Below are positions 1 to 11,241 of a stretch of DNA of 64,000 nucleotides, in pieces. Position 1 is the first letter of the stretch; each line of letters opens with the position of its first letter. The notes under the pieces were generated by a model. It did no database searches. It was not told where the DNA came from and saw only the letters and a list, made by a program, of their open reading frames with translations. Both the position numbers and the translations under genes were made by a program. The DNA is from Cenococcum geophilum 1.58 (taxonomy: Eukaryota; Ascomycota; Dothideomycetes; Gloniales; Gloniaceae). The stretch covers positions 1,670,746-1,734,745 of the forward strand of contig KV748194.1 of assembly GCA_001692895.1 (NCBI GenBank), given 5' to 3'.

Positions 1-3000
1 TCTTATAACTCTTTAATACGCGTACGTTAGGAAGGCCGCTATAAGGTTAAAGTCCTTTAGTTATTACAGGGCTCTAAGTTCCAATTGCTCTATAGCTTTA
101 CTATTAGTTTAAGGGGATAGCTTAGCAATTAGGGATAGTGTATTACTAGGTTCTAAGAATGTATTAGGGACGTCCTGTCTAGGTATATTCGGACCCTTAT
201 TAGTAACGGACCGGGTACTAGCCGGAATGTTAGTGGAAACTAATAGGGCTTACACCGCCTAAGACTTAGTATATAGAGCTATAGGTGCTTAAGCATCTTA
301 TACCTAAAGCTTATTCTGTAATATAGGGAGCAAGATATCTATTATCTGTTTTCCTTCTCTCGTTTTAAAGCCTTTGGTATAGTCTAGCCGTTATAATAGT
401 CCATTAGCAGGGTTATTTTCCCCTAGCTTATATTTAATCTCAAAATTAAACTATATAAGCTCCTCTACCTATCTGGCTTATTAAGGTATAAGCTCCTTTA
501 TAGTTATAAAGTAGCGTAGATTATAGTAATCTAAGAGTATACAAGTGGTATAGCTCGCGTGCTTAAGGTAGTGTTGCCACTATTTAAAGCAGTTAACTAT
601 AGCTAGTAGTTCCTTATCGTGGGTATAATACCTAACTTTAGGTCCCTAAAATTTTCTACTATAAAATGCTACTAGTCTCTAATAGAGCTAGGTAGCGTCT
701 GGATGCCTATTGGGTTATAGTAGGATACCGGTAAGGGCAAAATTTAATACATTAGTAATTATCATTAATAGCTAATCTAGGTTAAAATGCCGCAGTAATA
801 GAGCTTCTGTGAACTTTGCGCGAAGTTCCTAAAAGGCCTCCTAAACCTTTCTAGGCTATAACTATAGCTTATACCATTTGGTTGGTCCCTTCTTAGTTTT
901 CTTCCTTACCGCCTTTAAGCTTTTTGCTCCTTAGGTCGGGTCTTAAAAAGCTTCCGTAATATAGTTANATAGGTATNNGGCGANGTNTAAGTAGTTATAA
1001 ATAAAGCGCCTATAGAAATTGGCAAAGCCTAGAAACACTTAAATATCCTAGTAGCTCTCTAGCTCCGGCCACTCCTAAATTATCTACACCCGTACTAGGT
1101 CTATAACTATACCTATAGGCATCACAATGTAACCTAGGAACTCGACCTGCTTAGTGTTAAAGATATACTTTAACGCCTTAGCGTAGAGGCCCTAATTATC
1201 TAAATGTTCTAGTACTTTGCGGACGTGTTGCTTGTGTTAATCCTTATCTTCTAAGTAGATTAAGATATTATCTAAATAGATAATATATATGCGGTCAACT
1301 AGTCCCCCTAAGGCTCTATAAATATACAATTAGAATATTATAGGCGTATTAGCTAGCCTAAAAGGCATTACCAGATACTTAAAGTGGCTATATTGGGTCT
1401 TAAAAGCGGTTTTCCACTCATCCCCTTCTTTAATACGGAGCCTATGATAGGCGTCTTATAGATCTAACTTTATAAAGATCTTCGCCCTAGATAGTTAATC
1501 TAGCATTTCACTAACTAGTAGTAGCGGGTAACGGTTCTTAATTATAATCTTATTAAGACCGCAATAGTCTATATATAGCCTTATAGTTCTATCTGGTTTT
1601 AGGATAAAGAGGATTAGCACGCCTAACGGTAACTTACTAGGCTAGATCTATCCCTTTTCCAGTAAGCCATTAAGGTACTCCTATAGGATCTTAAGCTCTT
1701 TACGCAAGAGGTTATAGATAGGAAGGTTTAGCGGTTATTTGCCTTCTTCTAAATTAATTGCATAATCGTACTCCAAGTTCTATAGTAGGACTTTAGCTCT
1801 CCTACCTAAAAATACCCTTAGTAAGTCCCTTAGGCCTGCTAAAATATTTAATAAATCGGGGTCGCGTTTGTCCTCCGCGTCATTATTAGGTAGGTTTTAG
1901 AGCTCCCTTAAAATGCTTACGGGCAGCGTCGTGCGCTGTAGTAGTTGCTTATACATAGTTGCCACCGTACATTACACCATTTTATGCGGTAGCCAGTAGA
2001 GGGTAGGAAAATCCTTAACGCAGCGCTTAAGATGCTATAGCATACTCTCCGTATATTACTTAAGCCAGAGTAACCCATAATGGTTAAAGTATCTCGTAAG
2101 ATCCTTAAGATCGCTACTTCCCTACAATATCTCCGCGACCTATCTAGTAGTTCCCTATAGGGTCTCCATTATAGAGGGGTTATTACCTATACTAGGCTCT
2201 ATACCTATCTTNCTANNAAATANGGGTTANATNTAATACTCCTTTAGGTNTAGAGCGTATACTATTTNNCCTAGGGCTATATTCTCTANNATNTNCTTTA
2301 GGCTTATTAGTAATATACGCCCTTCCAAATCTTTATTATTCTACTATTTAAAGGCTCTAGTTTTAAAGCGTATCTTAGGATCTACTTCCGCCAGCTAAGG
2401 GTATTTAAGGATAAGGTTATAACCTACAAAGTTAGCCGCCTAAAAGGGTTGCGGGCTAACTACCTTAGTATAGTTGTATATGTCGGCTACTAACACTATA
2501 AGCTTATAGGCACTATATAGTTTAATCTAATGCTTATCCAAAAAACCTATAATAGGTTTCCACCACCTTTGCGATAGGATAAGTTTATACTCTTTTACTA
2601 AATTATATCGTATAAGATTAATTTCGGCGCCGCTATTATATAGTGCTTAGAACTAACGTACCTCACCTATAGGGAGTGTTATTTCTAGCTTAATAGCGAT
2701 ACGGAGAGTCTTTTTTTCTATATCTTGCCCTAGTTATAGCTAGGAAAGGTCCGCGACTAGGGCTTTTCTTTTTTTAAATTATTAGTGCGATTATCGCCCT
2801 ACTTATTTTTCTAATAGGATCTACCTCTGGAGTTTTCTCTTAACTTCTTAAAGTGTTCTTATAAAGGTGCTAGATAGGTATCGGGTTGGCCCTAGGAGTC
2901 TTTCCTATTATTTAAGGTTCCTAACTTTAACCCTTTTAAAGTTCTCTTTAAGAACGGCTTCTTTAAAGGTTAGGTCTACCCTATATTACTACTAAAGTGC

Positions 3001-4738
3001 CCACGCTTCTGGTAACCCCCTAGCTTTCTACTAAAAGAGGTTTGGTTCCTTATTGTATCTTTAGCGTTTAGAACTGCTCGTTTAAAATCCGTATATATAG
3101 TAATCCGCGATAGGGCTTCTACGCACTTTATTTCGTTACGAATTACTAGCTTAATTCTAGCCTAGATAAACCCAATCTTCTCCTTCTTATGGATGCTACC
3201 GTCCTTATTTTTAAAGGGCTCTAGATCTATCTGCTAAGTATAAGTTTCCACAAAGTTTATAAACTAACGGAAGTTATAGCGGTCTAGCTATGTCCCATTC
3301 CAGAATAGCTCTATATTATTATATTATACAATATACGGATCTTAAGTCCATTTCTTTAGGAAGGTTTACAGCTATAGCCATATAGTAATTTACTCTTTAT
3401 TAAGCTGATTAAGTACAATCTAGTTTAGTGATTAGTCTTTAATTTTACTAATAATCTAGCGTGTACGCTCTTTAGTATTATCTTATATTATCAGTATTTT
3501 AAAGAAGTTGTCTACCTTATAAACCCAATTATCTAACTACTGGGCGTTAGGTCTATAGCGGAGTTCTAGACTACTAGAGGCCTTAGCTAGTTAGTCTATA
3601 TCCTTTTTCTATTTATAGTATAGATAACTCTCTAAGTCTTCCACACCTCCTTAGGTAGGTACTAGGTAGCTCCTAAAAAGCCCTTAGCCTTAACTAGGTT
3701 ATAAAAGAATTTACCTAGCTTAGATTAGACCCTACTAAATCTAAATTTACCCTTAAAGGGTTCTAATATATTTATTAATAGCTTCCTCCCGCATAGCTTC
3801 TAAGAGCCTTATAACAGCTTCCCAATATCCGTCTTAAAGGAGATTAATATAGGGCTCTTAACCTTCTAAACTCGGGCCTAGGGAAGCTCCTACTATAGAG
3901 GTAGTGTTAGTACCAATAGCTAGTATAGGCTTCCCAACGAGGCTCGGGTCTTAAGTCAGTGGTTAGCTTAAATTACCTAAAGGGGTAGGCCCACTTAGCT
4001 CGTAAGCAGTTTGTGCACCGCCACTATACCAATTATAGGCCGGTAGTCTTCCGGGAGGGTTCCGGTTGGTTCCCTAGTTAGACGCGTTAGTATATTCCTC
4101 TAGTATTTCTAACTTAGGGGAAGATCTTAGAGTCGCCTCTAGCGCTTAATCTTCTAATTAGCCTAAGTAAGGCCGGAGGGGTTCCGGTTACTTTCTAGTA
4201 GCGTTATAACCGTTATAGAGGGTGTCTATGTTTTCCTTAGCAGTAACTATAGGTATGCGAGAGTCTTTAAGCTCCTGGAGCATCTAGGTATTAGGGCTCG
4301 TTCGGCCGTCTTACCTAGAGGGTTATATTGTCGCAATCTCTTGCTATTAGAGGGACCTTCCTGCCTTTGCGTGACGGCTTTCCATAAGGTATCTATAGAG
4401 TTTCCATTTAGGTCGTCGCGAGATTTTAAGGGAGGGTAGTAGTTATAAACAAAAGATATAAACAAATAATCTGGTCCTTAAAGCCGACTACCCTTCTAAT
4501 AAGGAGTAGGAAGGATTTAAATATAAGGGGATCTTATAGACAGGGGGCTATAAGGACACGATTGTAGAATAGGATAGATTGGTAAGAGAGACGAATCCTT
4601 AAGGAGGTAAGGCCTCTGGGATCGTGGAGACTATATACTACGGGCATGTGCCTCCGGCACGTGACCGGCGACCATCTGAGGGGCGTCTGGGGGTTGTCCT
4701 GAGGGCAACCCGAGGTGTCCGCAATAATATCCCTTACA
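1..4738 (-). mobile_element. Ty3/Gypsy retrotransposon E0, 5' part, RIP-degraded, runs off the window
   Basis: Read on the minus strand, the outer edge of the 5' LTR is at 4738, starting TGTAAGGG. Gag follows around 4200-2990, with a decayed zinc knuckle reading QKRGHFSSN near 3020. A retropepsin site reads NSGAEIN near 2620 (the catalytic Asp is now Asn). Reverse transcriptase lies around 2200-1050, where the catalytic box reads YLDNILIYLED near 1280. RNase H lies around 900-450, with the recognisable stretch SRKF-GPKVRY-THDKELLAIV near 600. Integrase and the 3' LTR lie beyond position 1. Frames carry many TAA/TAG stops of the RIP type. The element sits in the C-terminal end of a hAT transposase (copy A), in the motif CTTAA at 4739. 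The inner LTR edge and the primer site could not be fixed. Scattered ambiguous bases occur at 964-987 and 2210-2300. Confidence 0.88.
4440..4738 (-). repeat. 5' LTR of E0 (inner edge approximate)
   Basis: The outer end at 4738 is fixed. It begins TGTAAGGG on the minus strand, and the flanking DNA beyond it is hAT sequence that aligns with the uninterrupted hAT copy B near 18130. About 110 bases at 4615-4730 are unusually GC-rich and show little RIP, unlike the interior. The inner end is an estimate because the matching 3' LTR is outside the window. Confidence 0.6.
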
Positions 4739-5467
4739 CTTAAAGAGCTAATATTTAAAGTAAAGCTTATAGAATACTATCTAGGCGTATTACCTGCTAT
4801 ATTCTACTATATTAACTATATTCTGCTATATTTCTACTATATTCTACCACCCTACTATTAGCTTACTTACTACTTATTATAGTATAGGCAGAAAATAGTA
4901 GTTATAGCATCAGGATTTTTTTTTTTGGGCACGTTGTCGCAAGCGAAAATCGGGGTCTGCAAAACCTGCGTAAGTCGCGATTTTAGCGATTTGTAATAGG
5001 ATTAATAGGCTAAATGCTTGTCATAAATAACAAGGTATTTATTGAGATTATTTAAATCCGAAATTAATCGACGTTTATACGTAACGCGACTATATTAGTA
5101 AAATCGCAGATGAGATTTTAAAAAATGATATAGAATTATGAATTATTGCGCTTGCATATTAATTTATGATTAAAAACAATATAGTGGAATAACGATCGCT
5201 ATTTGCAAGTTCTATAAGTGTTCAGGATTGATAAATGTATTAATAGATTAGTAGTTTATTAAATATGCTGTTTTAATAGTGAAGAGCTCTCGAGCATTCT
5301 GTGATATAAACTGTCCTCGATTACGGCCGTTTTATTATGCCAGGCCGCAGATATACGGTACTACGCAAATGCGAGTTGTTAACGCTCTTTTTAACTTTCT
5401 TGGTGCTTAAGTAATCGTTTTAGTTGTATAAACGTTCGGTTTTGACGATGTCTTCGGTATTGGGTAA

Positions 5468-6055
5468 ATGTCGTTGAGCGTCTTTGTCGTTCTCGGATTT
5501 TATTAGTAATGTGCAAATATATATTTAGATTTATATAAAATGTGATAAACGTTGTAGATTATGTAATAATATAAATCGTATGTAAAAGTTTTAATGGGTT
5601 ATTATTATTTGATATATTTTCAAGCTTGATTAATGATTCGCTTTATTTTCTATTCCCCCTATTGGAATATGGTGTTCGGTGTTTAGTAGTTAAGCCGCCT
5701 AGGATTCTGACGATCGACACATGGGCTTATTGTTTTTTCCGATTATTGTGTTGGTTGTTGTACTTTTTTGGTTGATTGCGTGGCATTTGTTTGTGTGTTT
5801 CTGTTGTAGATAGTTGTTCGTTGTTGTATTGATAGGGTTATTTTGGTGAATTTTCGGACGGACTGCGGATGGACGACGACGGAGAACGTCGGACGGCACG
5901 AGATGGGACGGACGATCGGACTGTGGGACAGACGGAGCCATGTAGCATTGGATATGGACGGTATACTGGGAAGGTATGGGGATGGATACGTTGACAGATA
6001 GGATTATTTGACACTGGATGGGACTCACGGATGACAGGGACACGGATGGATGAGA
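5468..6055 (+). repeat. direct repeat copy 1 inside the TIR element
   Basis: This copy is colinear with 7967-8445. Shared landmarks in order are TGTCGTTGAGCGTC, TGTGCAAA followed by AT-rich DNA, CTATTCCCCCTAT, GACGATCGACACATGG, a GGACGGACGG-rich stretch and GACACGGATGG. The copies differ by many indels and substitutions, so the duplication is not recent. No gene is seen; open frames here are by-products of the ACGG-rich composition. Confidence 0.75.
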
Positions 6056-6589
6056 CCGCAGTGGTTGATATGGTTTTTAGATCTCAGATTTGTTTACAGT
6101 GATTGATCGGTATTATAGTATTGGATGCAGGTATCATCTGATTATTCTTTGTGACCGGGAGTGATTAAATCACTCGATAGTGGAATGATGTATTTTGGTG
6201 GTGTTTGACATTTAGTTAACTTCCTCCTTTCAGCCAAGGACTAGGCTTCCGAGTCGATGAATATTAACTAGCCTAATATAGCATTTCGTCTTATGCAGAG
6301 ATTAGCCGGGGTCCAGTAGCGACCGACATAGTTAAGCTGGGCTACAGCAGTATCGGAGACCGTTGGGGAGTGGGGGCACCTTGCCCTCGGCTGCAGTAGA
6401 TTCAGAGTGGGTCGTACGACTGGCTAGTATCGCAGGAGGGTATTCTTATGCCCTCCTCATCTTCCAGTTTCCCTTGTTTTATTCCTACCGATAGGATCCT
6501 GGAATCTATTCCCCATGTGAACCGTCTCCGGTGCACAGCTCCGTAGCCCTTATCTCGTCCTGGGTCGTTATCGTAGCACATTTTCGAGA
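6056..6589. other. unassigned sequence in the TIR element
   Basis: Moderate GC content and not RIPed. I recognise no gene, RNA or repeat in it. It leads into the minisatellite without a clear boundary. Confidence 0.4.
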
Positions 6590-7746
6590 GTGCTACAGTG
6601 CGGTTTCGGAGCACGTCTCGAACAGGCTTCTCGAAGTCACATCTCGAGCCTGCTCGAACTGTCAGTTATCTCGGAGTCATATCATTACTCGGAATGCGCG
6701 TTCGGAGCATGTCTCGGAGACATGCACTCGAGCACATCTCGGAACCACATCTCGAAGCACGTCTCGAGCACATTCGGAGTACGTCTCCGGAACTCGTTCG
6801 AAGCACATCTCGAGCACTCTGGGAGCGCGTTTCGAAGCACGTTCTCAAACACTCTTGCGAAGTGCACGAATTGAAGGCTATCGTCTCGTAAGTCTCTTAT
6901 GTTTCGTAGCCTGTCTCGGAGTACATTACGCTTGGGCGTCTCGGGGACGTATTCATTCTAGGTAGTACTTCTCGGTTTTTTGTCTCTGAAGCATATATTT
7001 TCTCGGGAGCACTGTTTTTGTTGGATGTTCACGTTTTGAAAACTACGTGCTCTCGAAGCTCATCTCGAAGCACGTCTGAAGCATTCTCTTGGAAGGCACT
7101 CTGAAGCCATCTCGAAGCACGTCTTCGGAGCACCATCTCGAAGCAGTCTCGGAGGCATCTCGGAGATATGGTCTCGAAGCAATTATCTCGAGGCACGCTG
7201 AAGCACGTCTCGAGCACATTCTCGGGGTACGTCTGCACACGTTTCGAGCACATCTGAGCACATTCTCGGAGCGCGTTATCGAAAGTCAGTCTCGAAACAC
7301 ATCTCGAGCACATCTCGACACATTCCTCTAAGCACACCGACGCCAATTCGAAGCGCGTTTCGAGCACATCTCGAAGCACTCTCGGAGCACATCTCGAAGC
7401 AACGTTTCGAAGGCACATCTCGAGCACGTCTCGGAGCACATCTCGAGCACGTCTCGGAGCATTGTCTCGGAGAATATGCGTCTCGAAGCATATCTCGAAG
7501 CACGTCTCGAGCACGTCTCGGAAGCACATCTCGAAACCCGTCTCGGAGCACGTCTCGAAGCACGTCTCGAAGCACGTCTCGAAGCACATCTCGAAACACG
7601 CGTCTCGGAGCACGTCTCGAAGCACGTCTCCGAAGCACATCTCCGAAACACGTCTCGAAGCACGTCTCGAAACACATCTCGAAGCACTCTCGAAACACGT
7701 CTCGAAGCAACGTCTCGAAATACATCTCGAAGCACATCTCGAAATA
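6590..7746. repeat. 12 bp minisatellite, unit TCTCGAAGCACG
   Basis: About 1.15 kb of degenerate tandem copies of a 12-base unit, approximately CTCGAAGCACGT or CTCGAAGCACAT. Copies are loosest at 6590-7250 and densest and most regular at 7380-7746. The unit length is a multiple of three and the unit lacks stop codons on either strand, so long open frames appear in several frames on both strands. These are treated as artefacts of the repeat and not as genes. Confidence 0.93.
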
Positions 7747-7774
7747 TCATAAAAATAACGCAAAAATAACGTCG

Positions 7775-7995
7775 GCTTTTAATCCCAGATGAATTCAGCG
7801 TTAAACGCCGCTAAATGTACCCATCGGATACATAAACATCGTTTAGCGGCGTTCAATGGCNNNNNNNNNNNNNNNNNNNNNNNNNCGCCGTTTGACGTGT
7901 CTCGGATGCATAAAACGGTCATTGAACGTCGTTTGACGTGTCTCGGATGGCGTAAAATCTGTCGTTGAGCGTCGTTTGCGCGTCTCGGATACATA
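7775..7995. repeat. short tandem copies around a sequence gap
   Basis: Three to four imperfect copies of a unit near 50 bases containing CGTCGTTTGACGTGTCTCGG followed by AT(A/G)CATAAAA. The first part forms an inverted match, GTTTAGCGGCGTT against AACGCCGCTAAA, at 7800-7855. Positions 7861-7885 are a run of 25 N, so the true copy number is unknown. Confidence 0.7.
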
Positions 7996-8445
7996 AAATT
8001 GTGCAAAATATATAAAATATATAAAACGTGTAAAACGTGTAAAATATGTAAAATATAAAACGTATAAAATATAAGGATATATTGATATATTTTACATCTC
8101 GATAAATAATTTCGTTAATTCTATTCCCCCTATGGGAAATGTTTTCCGAGGTTTAGTAAGTTAACCGCCATAAGGATTGCTATGACGATCGACACATGGC
8201 TAAGAGGATTGTTCCGGATCATCATCGGACGTGACGGCACGTACGGACGGACGGACGGACGGCGGACGGTACGGACGGACGGACGGACGGACGGACGGAC
8301 TGGAGTGGTTACAGACAGACGAGACAGACAGACATTTGTACGGATACGGATGGACATTGGATAACGGATTGACAGATACCGTGATGATAGACCTCGGATG
8401 TACAGACTACGGATGACAGACACGGATGGTTAAGACATGGATGGA
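7967..8445 (+). repeat. direct repeat copy 2 inside the TIR element
   Basis: Colinear partner of 5468-6055 (landmarks given there). This copy has expanded its ACGG tract and lies just inside the right terminal repeat. Confidence 0.75.
8242..8300. repeat. (ACGG)n microsatellite
   Basis: About 59 bases of nearly pure ACGG repeats interrupted once (GCGGACGGT). Open frames on both strands across it encode low-complexity TDGRTDGR-like peptides and are not genes. Confidence 0.95.
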
Positions 8446-8879
8446 TCTGACACATCGAGACAGATCAAAAATGCGTAAACCGCACAAGACCATATACGAC
8501 TGCCGCGACCGTATAGTTTGCCGCAAATTGCCGCAAACTGCAACAACGAGCCCGAAAAAAAATTTCCTGATGAGTAGAACTTAGTAAATAGTTATAGTGG
8601 AACTTAGTAATATACTGTTAATATACGTTATACAGCTTAGCGATTTTTATTAATATTTTTAGAATAACTATAGAATTAGTAAAATATAGTAAAATATAGT
8701 AGAATATAGTAATACAGTAGGTAATATACCCTAGTACTATTATATAGGCCTAAGTAACGCAATAAGATTAGAAATATAGATATTATTATAATTAAATTAA
8801 TTAATAATGATTAATAATAATTAATAATGATAATTGTATTATTAATTATTGCATTATTACTGACCACACTGGTCTACCT

Positions 8880-9225
8880 CCTTAGGGAGTTCCTCTACAG
8901 CCACAGAGGAAGCTCTTATATGATTGGCTTGGCCTTTTTCAGGAGCAACACTAAGACGTCGGCTGCTTTTAGCAAGAGAGTTAGAGCCGGGGGGTGCTGG
9001 TGGTGGGTGTTGGGGTACAGAGGTTTGCGACGCAGCTCGTTTTCGGCGGGCAGATGAGGACGTTATATTGGTAAAAACACCTGCCAAGACGTCGCGATAT
9101 AGATGTCGGTGTAAATTAAAGCTTCATATATTTTTATAATCTAAAAAATTCGTAGGCATACAGGAATATTCGATTTATATTTGATTTTGTATACAAAGAA
9201 GATATTTTGATGTGTGCGGCTCTTA
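8880..9225. other. host-type sequence, no supported gene
   Basis: Un-RIPed DNA between hAT copy A and the MITE. A 76-codon minus-strand frame (8857-9087) encodes a Pro/Ser/Arg-rich peptide that I do not recognise; it begins inside this stretch and runs into the hAT terminus. I see nothing else. Confidence 0.4.
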
Positions 9226-9673
9226 CAGTCAATTGCACGACCAGCTTCACCCCCCCCTTTGGCGAGCGCTGCGAGATTTCTTGATTGCCACCAACTGCAC
9301 ACAGTAATTGTAGCGAAGCCGTATTCTTGGCTGCAAAACCTTGCTTCTGGCGGACCTGAAGGCCTTCCTCCGCAGTGCCGTGATGTTTGTCAAATGTCGT
9401 AAGGTTTCCACCCGTACGATATTGCTAAATGTCATCGACCTCTTTGCAGAGACAGCGTTGTATCGCGTTTTGGCGGCCACAACGGAGGCGTAGTTAAGGG
9501 GGAGAAGAGGAAGCGTACGTCTTCAATTTGATTCTCCTGGCCAACCAAGGCGAATCTCCAGGGCAACCAAAACGGTCCTTGCGTTGCAGCCATAGGCGTT
9601 CGCTACGGTTGCAACTAGGCGAAATTGACTTTTGTCAACGAGGGGGGGGTGAAGCTGGTCATGCAATTGACTG
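9226..9673. mobile_element. MITE with TA target duplication (Tc1/mariner-pogo type)
   Basis: A 448-base element with terminal inverted repeats of about 31 bases, nearly identical (one mismatch). Both begin CAGTCAATTGCA(C/T)GACCAG and end in a C tract (GCTTCACCCCCCC). TA dinucleotides flank it at 9224-9225 and 9674-9675, the target duplication of Tc1/mariner-pogo superfamily elements. It is too short for a transposase, and no transposase motif is seen inside. It is not visibly RIPed, so it either arrived late or is too short or low-copy to be mutated. Confidence 0.85.
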
Positions 9674-9675
9674 TA

Positions 9676-10267
9676 TCAAGCGAATTTGCAGAAGATAAGA
9701 AAACTGCAGTATTCAGCTCGTTAATTTGTTTCAGCCCCGTATTCCAGCCGTAGTAGCATCTGTCACCATGTTGAGAGCTGGACGCCGATCAAGGAACTCA
9801 TTGCGAATACAAGCTGTTGAACATCAGGCTGAGCTGCAGACAAGCGAGACAACGATTGGTTGACCCAAGGCCAAGAGAGCGGAGGAAAGTGCTCAGGACT
9901 GCCAAGCAATCTTTTGCTGCCACTCGAGCTGACTATCAACCATGGTGATATCCAGATAGCTTTCGGTCCTCCTTTAAATCTGTCTGAGCAGGAGAATTAC
10001 CGGCGGGCTCAGCCTGATTGGTCAGGTACAAGCTTTGCTAGCACACCTTCAGACTTGATGTGCAGGACTTGTCTGCTTGGCTGAAGGTGAGATGCATGCT
10101 TGTGACGTTCTGCAGAAGGATCTAGACTCAAATGCCTTCAGCTGCTTGCTCGATCCCTGGAACAGACTGCAACAGCTCAGCCGCACTGAATTTTATCCCT
10201 AGAGAAACTCCGCATCAACATCTTCCCTGAAGTATAAATACAACGTGTCGACCTGGATTTTAAAATC
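9676..10267 (+). promoter_or_regulatory. upstream region of the metalloprotease gene
   Basis: Un-RIPed sequence without a recognisable gene. A TATAAATA box at 10233-10240 lies about 28 bases before the chosen ATG (10268), so the 5' leader would be very short if this box is used. A 74-codon plus-strand frame at 9860-10084 is not convincing. Confidence 0.45.
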
Positions 10268-11241
10268 ATGTTCGCAGAGCAAACCTCCAGACAGAAACCC
10301 CAAAACTGGTGCGGCACTGTACCTTCAAACGACCCAAACGAAGCAGATCAAGTTCCTGTTGCAGACACCATGGCTGCGTTCCCGGAAGGACAAAGATACT
10401 ACCCGTGCAAGACACAGCGAGGTCTAACTCCGACCTTTGCCACTCCACCAGATCAACCGTCTGGGGACCCGAAGCATCCCTCGATCGTCCTCGGCCTGCG
10501 AGATCTCATTCCACGCTGGACTGCATCCACGAGCAACCCTACAAAGCTTTTGTACTTTGTAGTTCGAGATGGGTTCGCAAGTGATGCTGATCACAAGTAA
10601 GTAATGCCCCGCCATGGCGCGCAAGCAGGCAACAGAATCGTAAAGGATATCTAAACACTGTGAAATCATGAAAATATCTTCAGAAGCTTTTTCGATCTGC
10701 TCATGAACAGCGCTTACAAGCCTATTTCAACCTCAGGTATACTGCAACATCCTTTCAACAAGCAGCCGATGAATGGAATGTCATTGGCTTTGGCCTTAAC
10801 ATCTCTGCGGCCACCGATAAGACCAAAGCCAACTTCTTAGTCAAATACTACAAGGCTAAGAAAGGTGATGACGACGAAGACGTCCTGGCCTCGGCTTTTT
10901 TTCCTAACAAGGTTGAGGATGTCCTTGTCTATGACAAGACGCTCGTCGAGCCAGACTGGAGGAAGGTCCTCAAGAATACGTTCNTGCATGAGATCGGGCA
11001 CATCATCGGGCTCAGGCACGAGTTTGCTCTCGATCTCAAAGCTGACGGCCAGCCGAGGGAATCAACTCCGGCGGTGCGGTTCGGAAGCCAAAATGAACAT
11101 TCGGTGATGAGCTATGATGATGTAAACTACATCCAGGAGTCAGACAAGAAGGACGTCAAGGACTTTTATAAACTGCAAAACAAGTCTTTGATCAATGGTG
11201 TCCCGCTCACGGATTACGCACCAAAGCCGCTCGGAAATTAA
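10268..11241 (+). CDS. putative metzincin zinc metalloprotease (matrixin-like)
   Basis: The model is exon 10268-10596, a 140 bp intron 10597-10736 (GTAAGT...CCTCAG) and exon 10737-11241, giving 277 residues. The intron restores one continuous frame (DADHK|YTATSFQQAADEWN). The metzincin zinc site HEIGHIIGLRHE starts at residue 194, with H194, H198 and H204 as ligands and E195 as the general base. The Met-turn SVMSY (M234) follows at the expected distance. No signal peptide is visible at the N-terminus, so secretion is uncertain; a missed upstream exon is possible. Base 10984 is N, leaving residue 193 undefined. The gene is not RIPed although it sits in about 2.5 kb of host-type DNA between two inverted hAT copies. 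The fungal matrixin-like peptidase family is established knowledge; the substrate is unknown. Confidence 0.8.

Larger units (their letters stand above)
4908..8572. mobile_element. unclassified TIR element, 3.67 kb, non-coding and satellite-rich
   Basis: The two ends are inverted repeats of about 33 bases. Both start CATCAGGA, then a T tract, then GGGC(A/T)CGTTGT(C/T)GCA; the left arm is 4908-4940 and the right arm 8540-8572. The hAT sequence flanking it can be compared with uninterrupted hAT copy B at 17880-17910. The empty site reads TTATAGTAGAAC, and around the insertion it reads TTATAG and AGTAGAAC, so only AG is duplicated (4906-4907 and 8573-8574). The interior shows little RIP. It consists of unique AT-rich DNA (4941-5467), a long direct repeat (5468-6055 and 7967-8445), a 12 bp minisatellite, short tandem copies and an ACGG microsatellite. 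I see no credible transposase, so it is probably non-autonomous. A CACTA-like origin is compatible with a 2 bp duplication, but the terminal bases are not CACTA. Confidence 0.75.
4739..8871 (+). mobile_element. hAT DNA transposon copy A, right end only, interrupted by two insertions
   Basis: Segments 4739-4907 and 8573-8871 align, inverted, with hAT copy B (17805-18135 and 11439-11770). The right terminus reads CTGACCACACTG, ending at 8871, and is followed by a putative 8 bp target duplication GTCTACCT (8872-8879). The left part is missing because Gypsy E0 is inserted exactly at the C-terminal codons of the transposase, so the left terminus lies outside the window. The interior was split again by the TIR element at 4908-8572. 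Copy A is in opposite orientation to copy B. A stretch corresponding to about 18000-18070 of copy B is shorter here. Confidence 0.8.

Noticed and set aside
5699..6043. 114-codon minus-strand ORF
   Set aside because: Inside the direct repeat of the TIR element, low-complexity product, not conserved in the second copy.
6590..7746. Regular short repeats resembling a CRISPR array
   Set aside because: Tandem 12-base units with no spacers; eukaryotic sequence context.
7029..7769. Long open frames on both strands (up to 244 codons, CFETCFE-like or EARLEAHLE-like)
   Set aside because: Translations of the 12 bp minisatellite; several frames on both strands are open at once and none resembles a protein.
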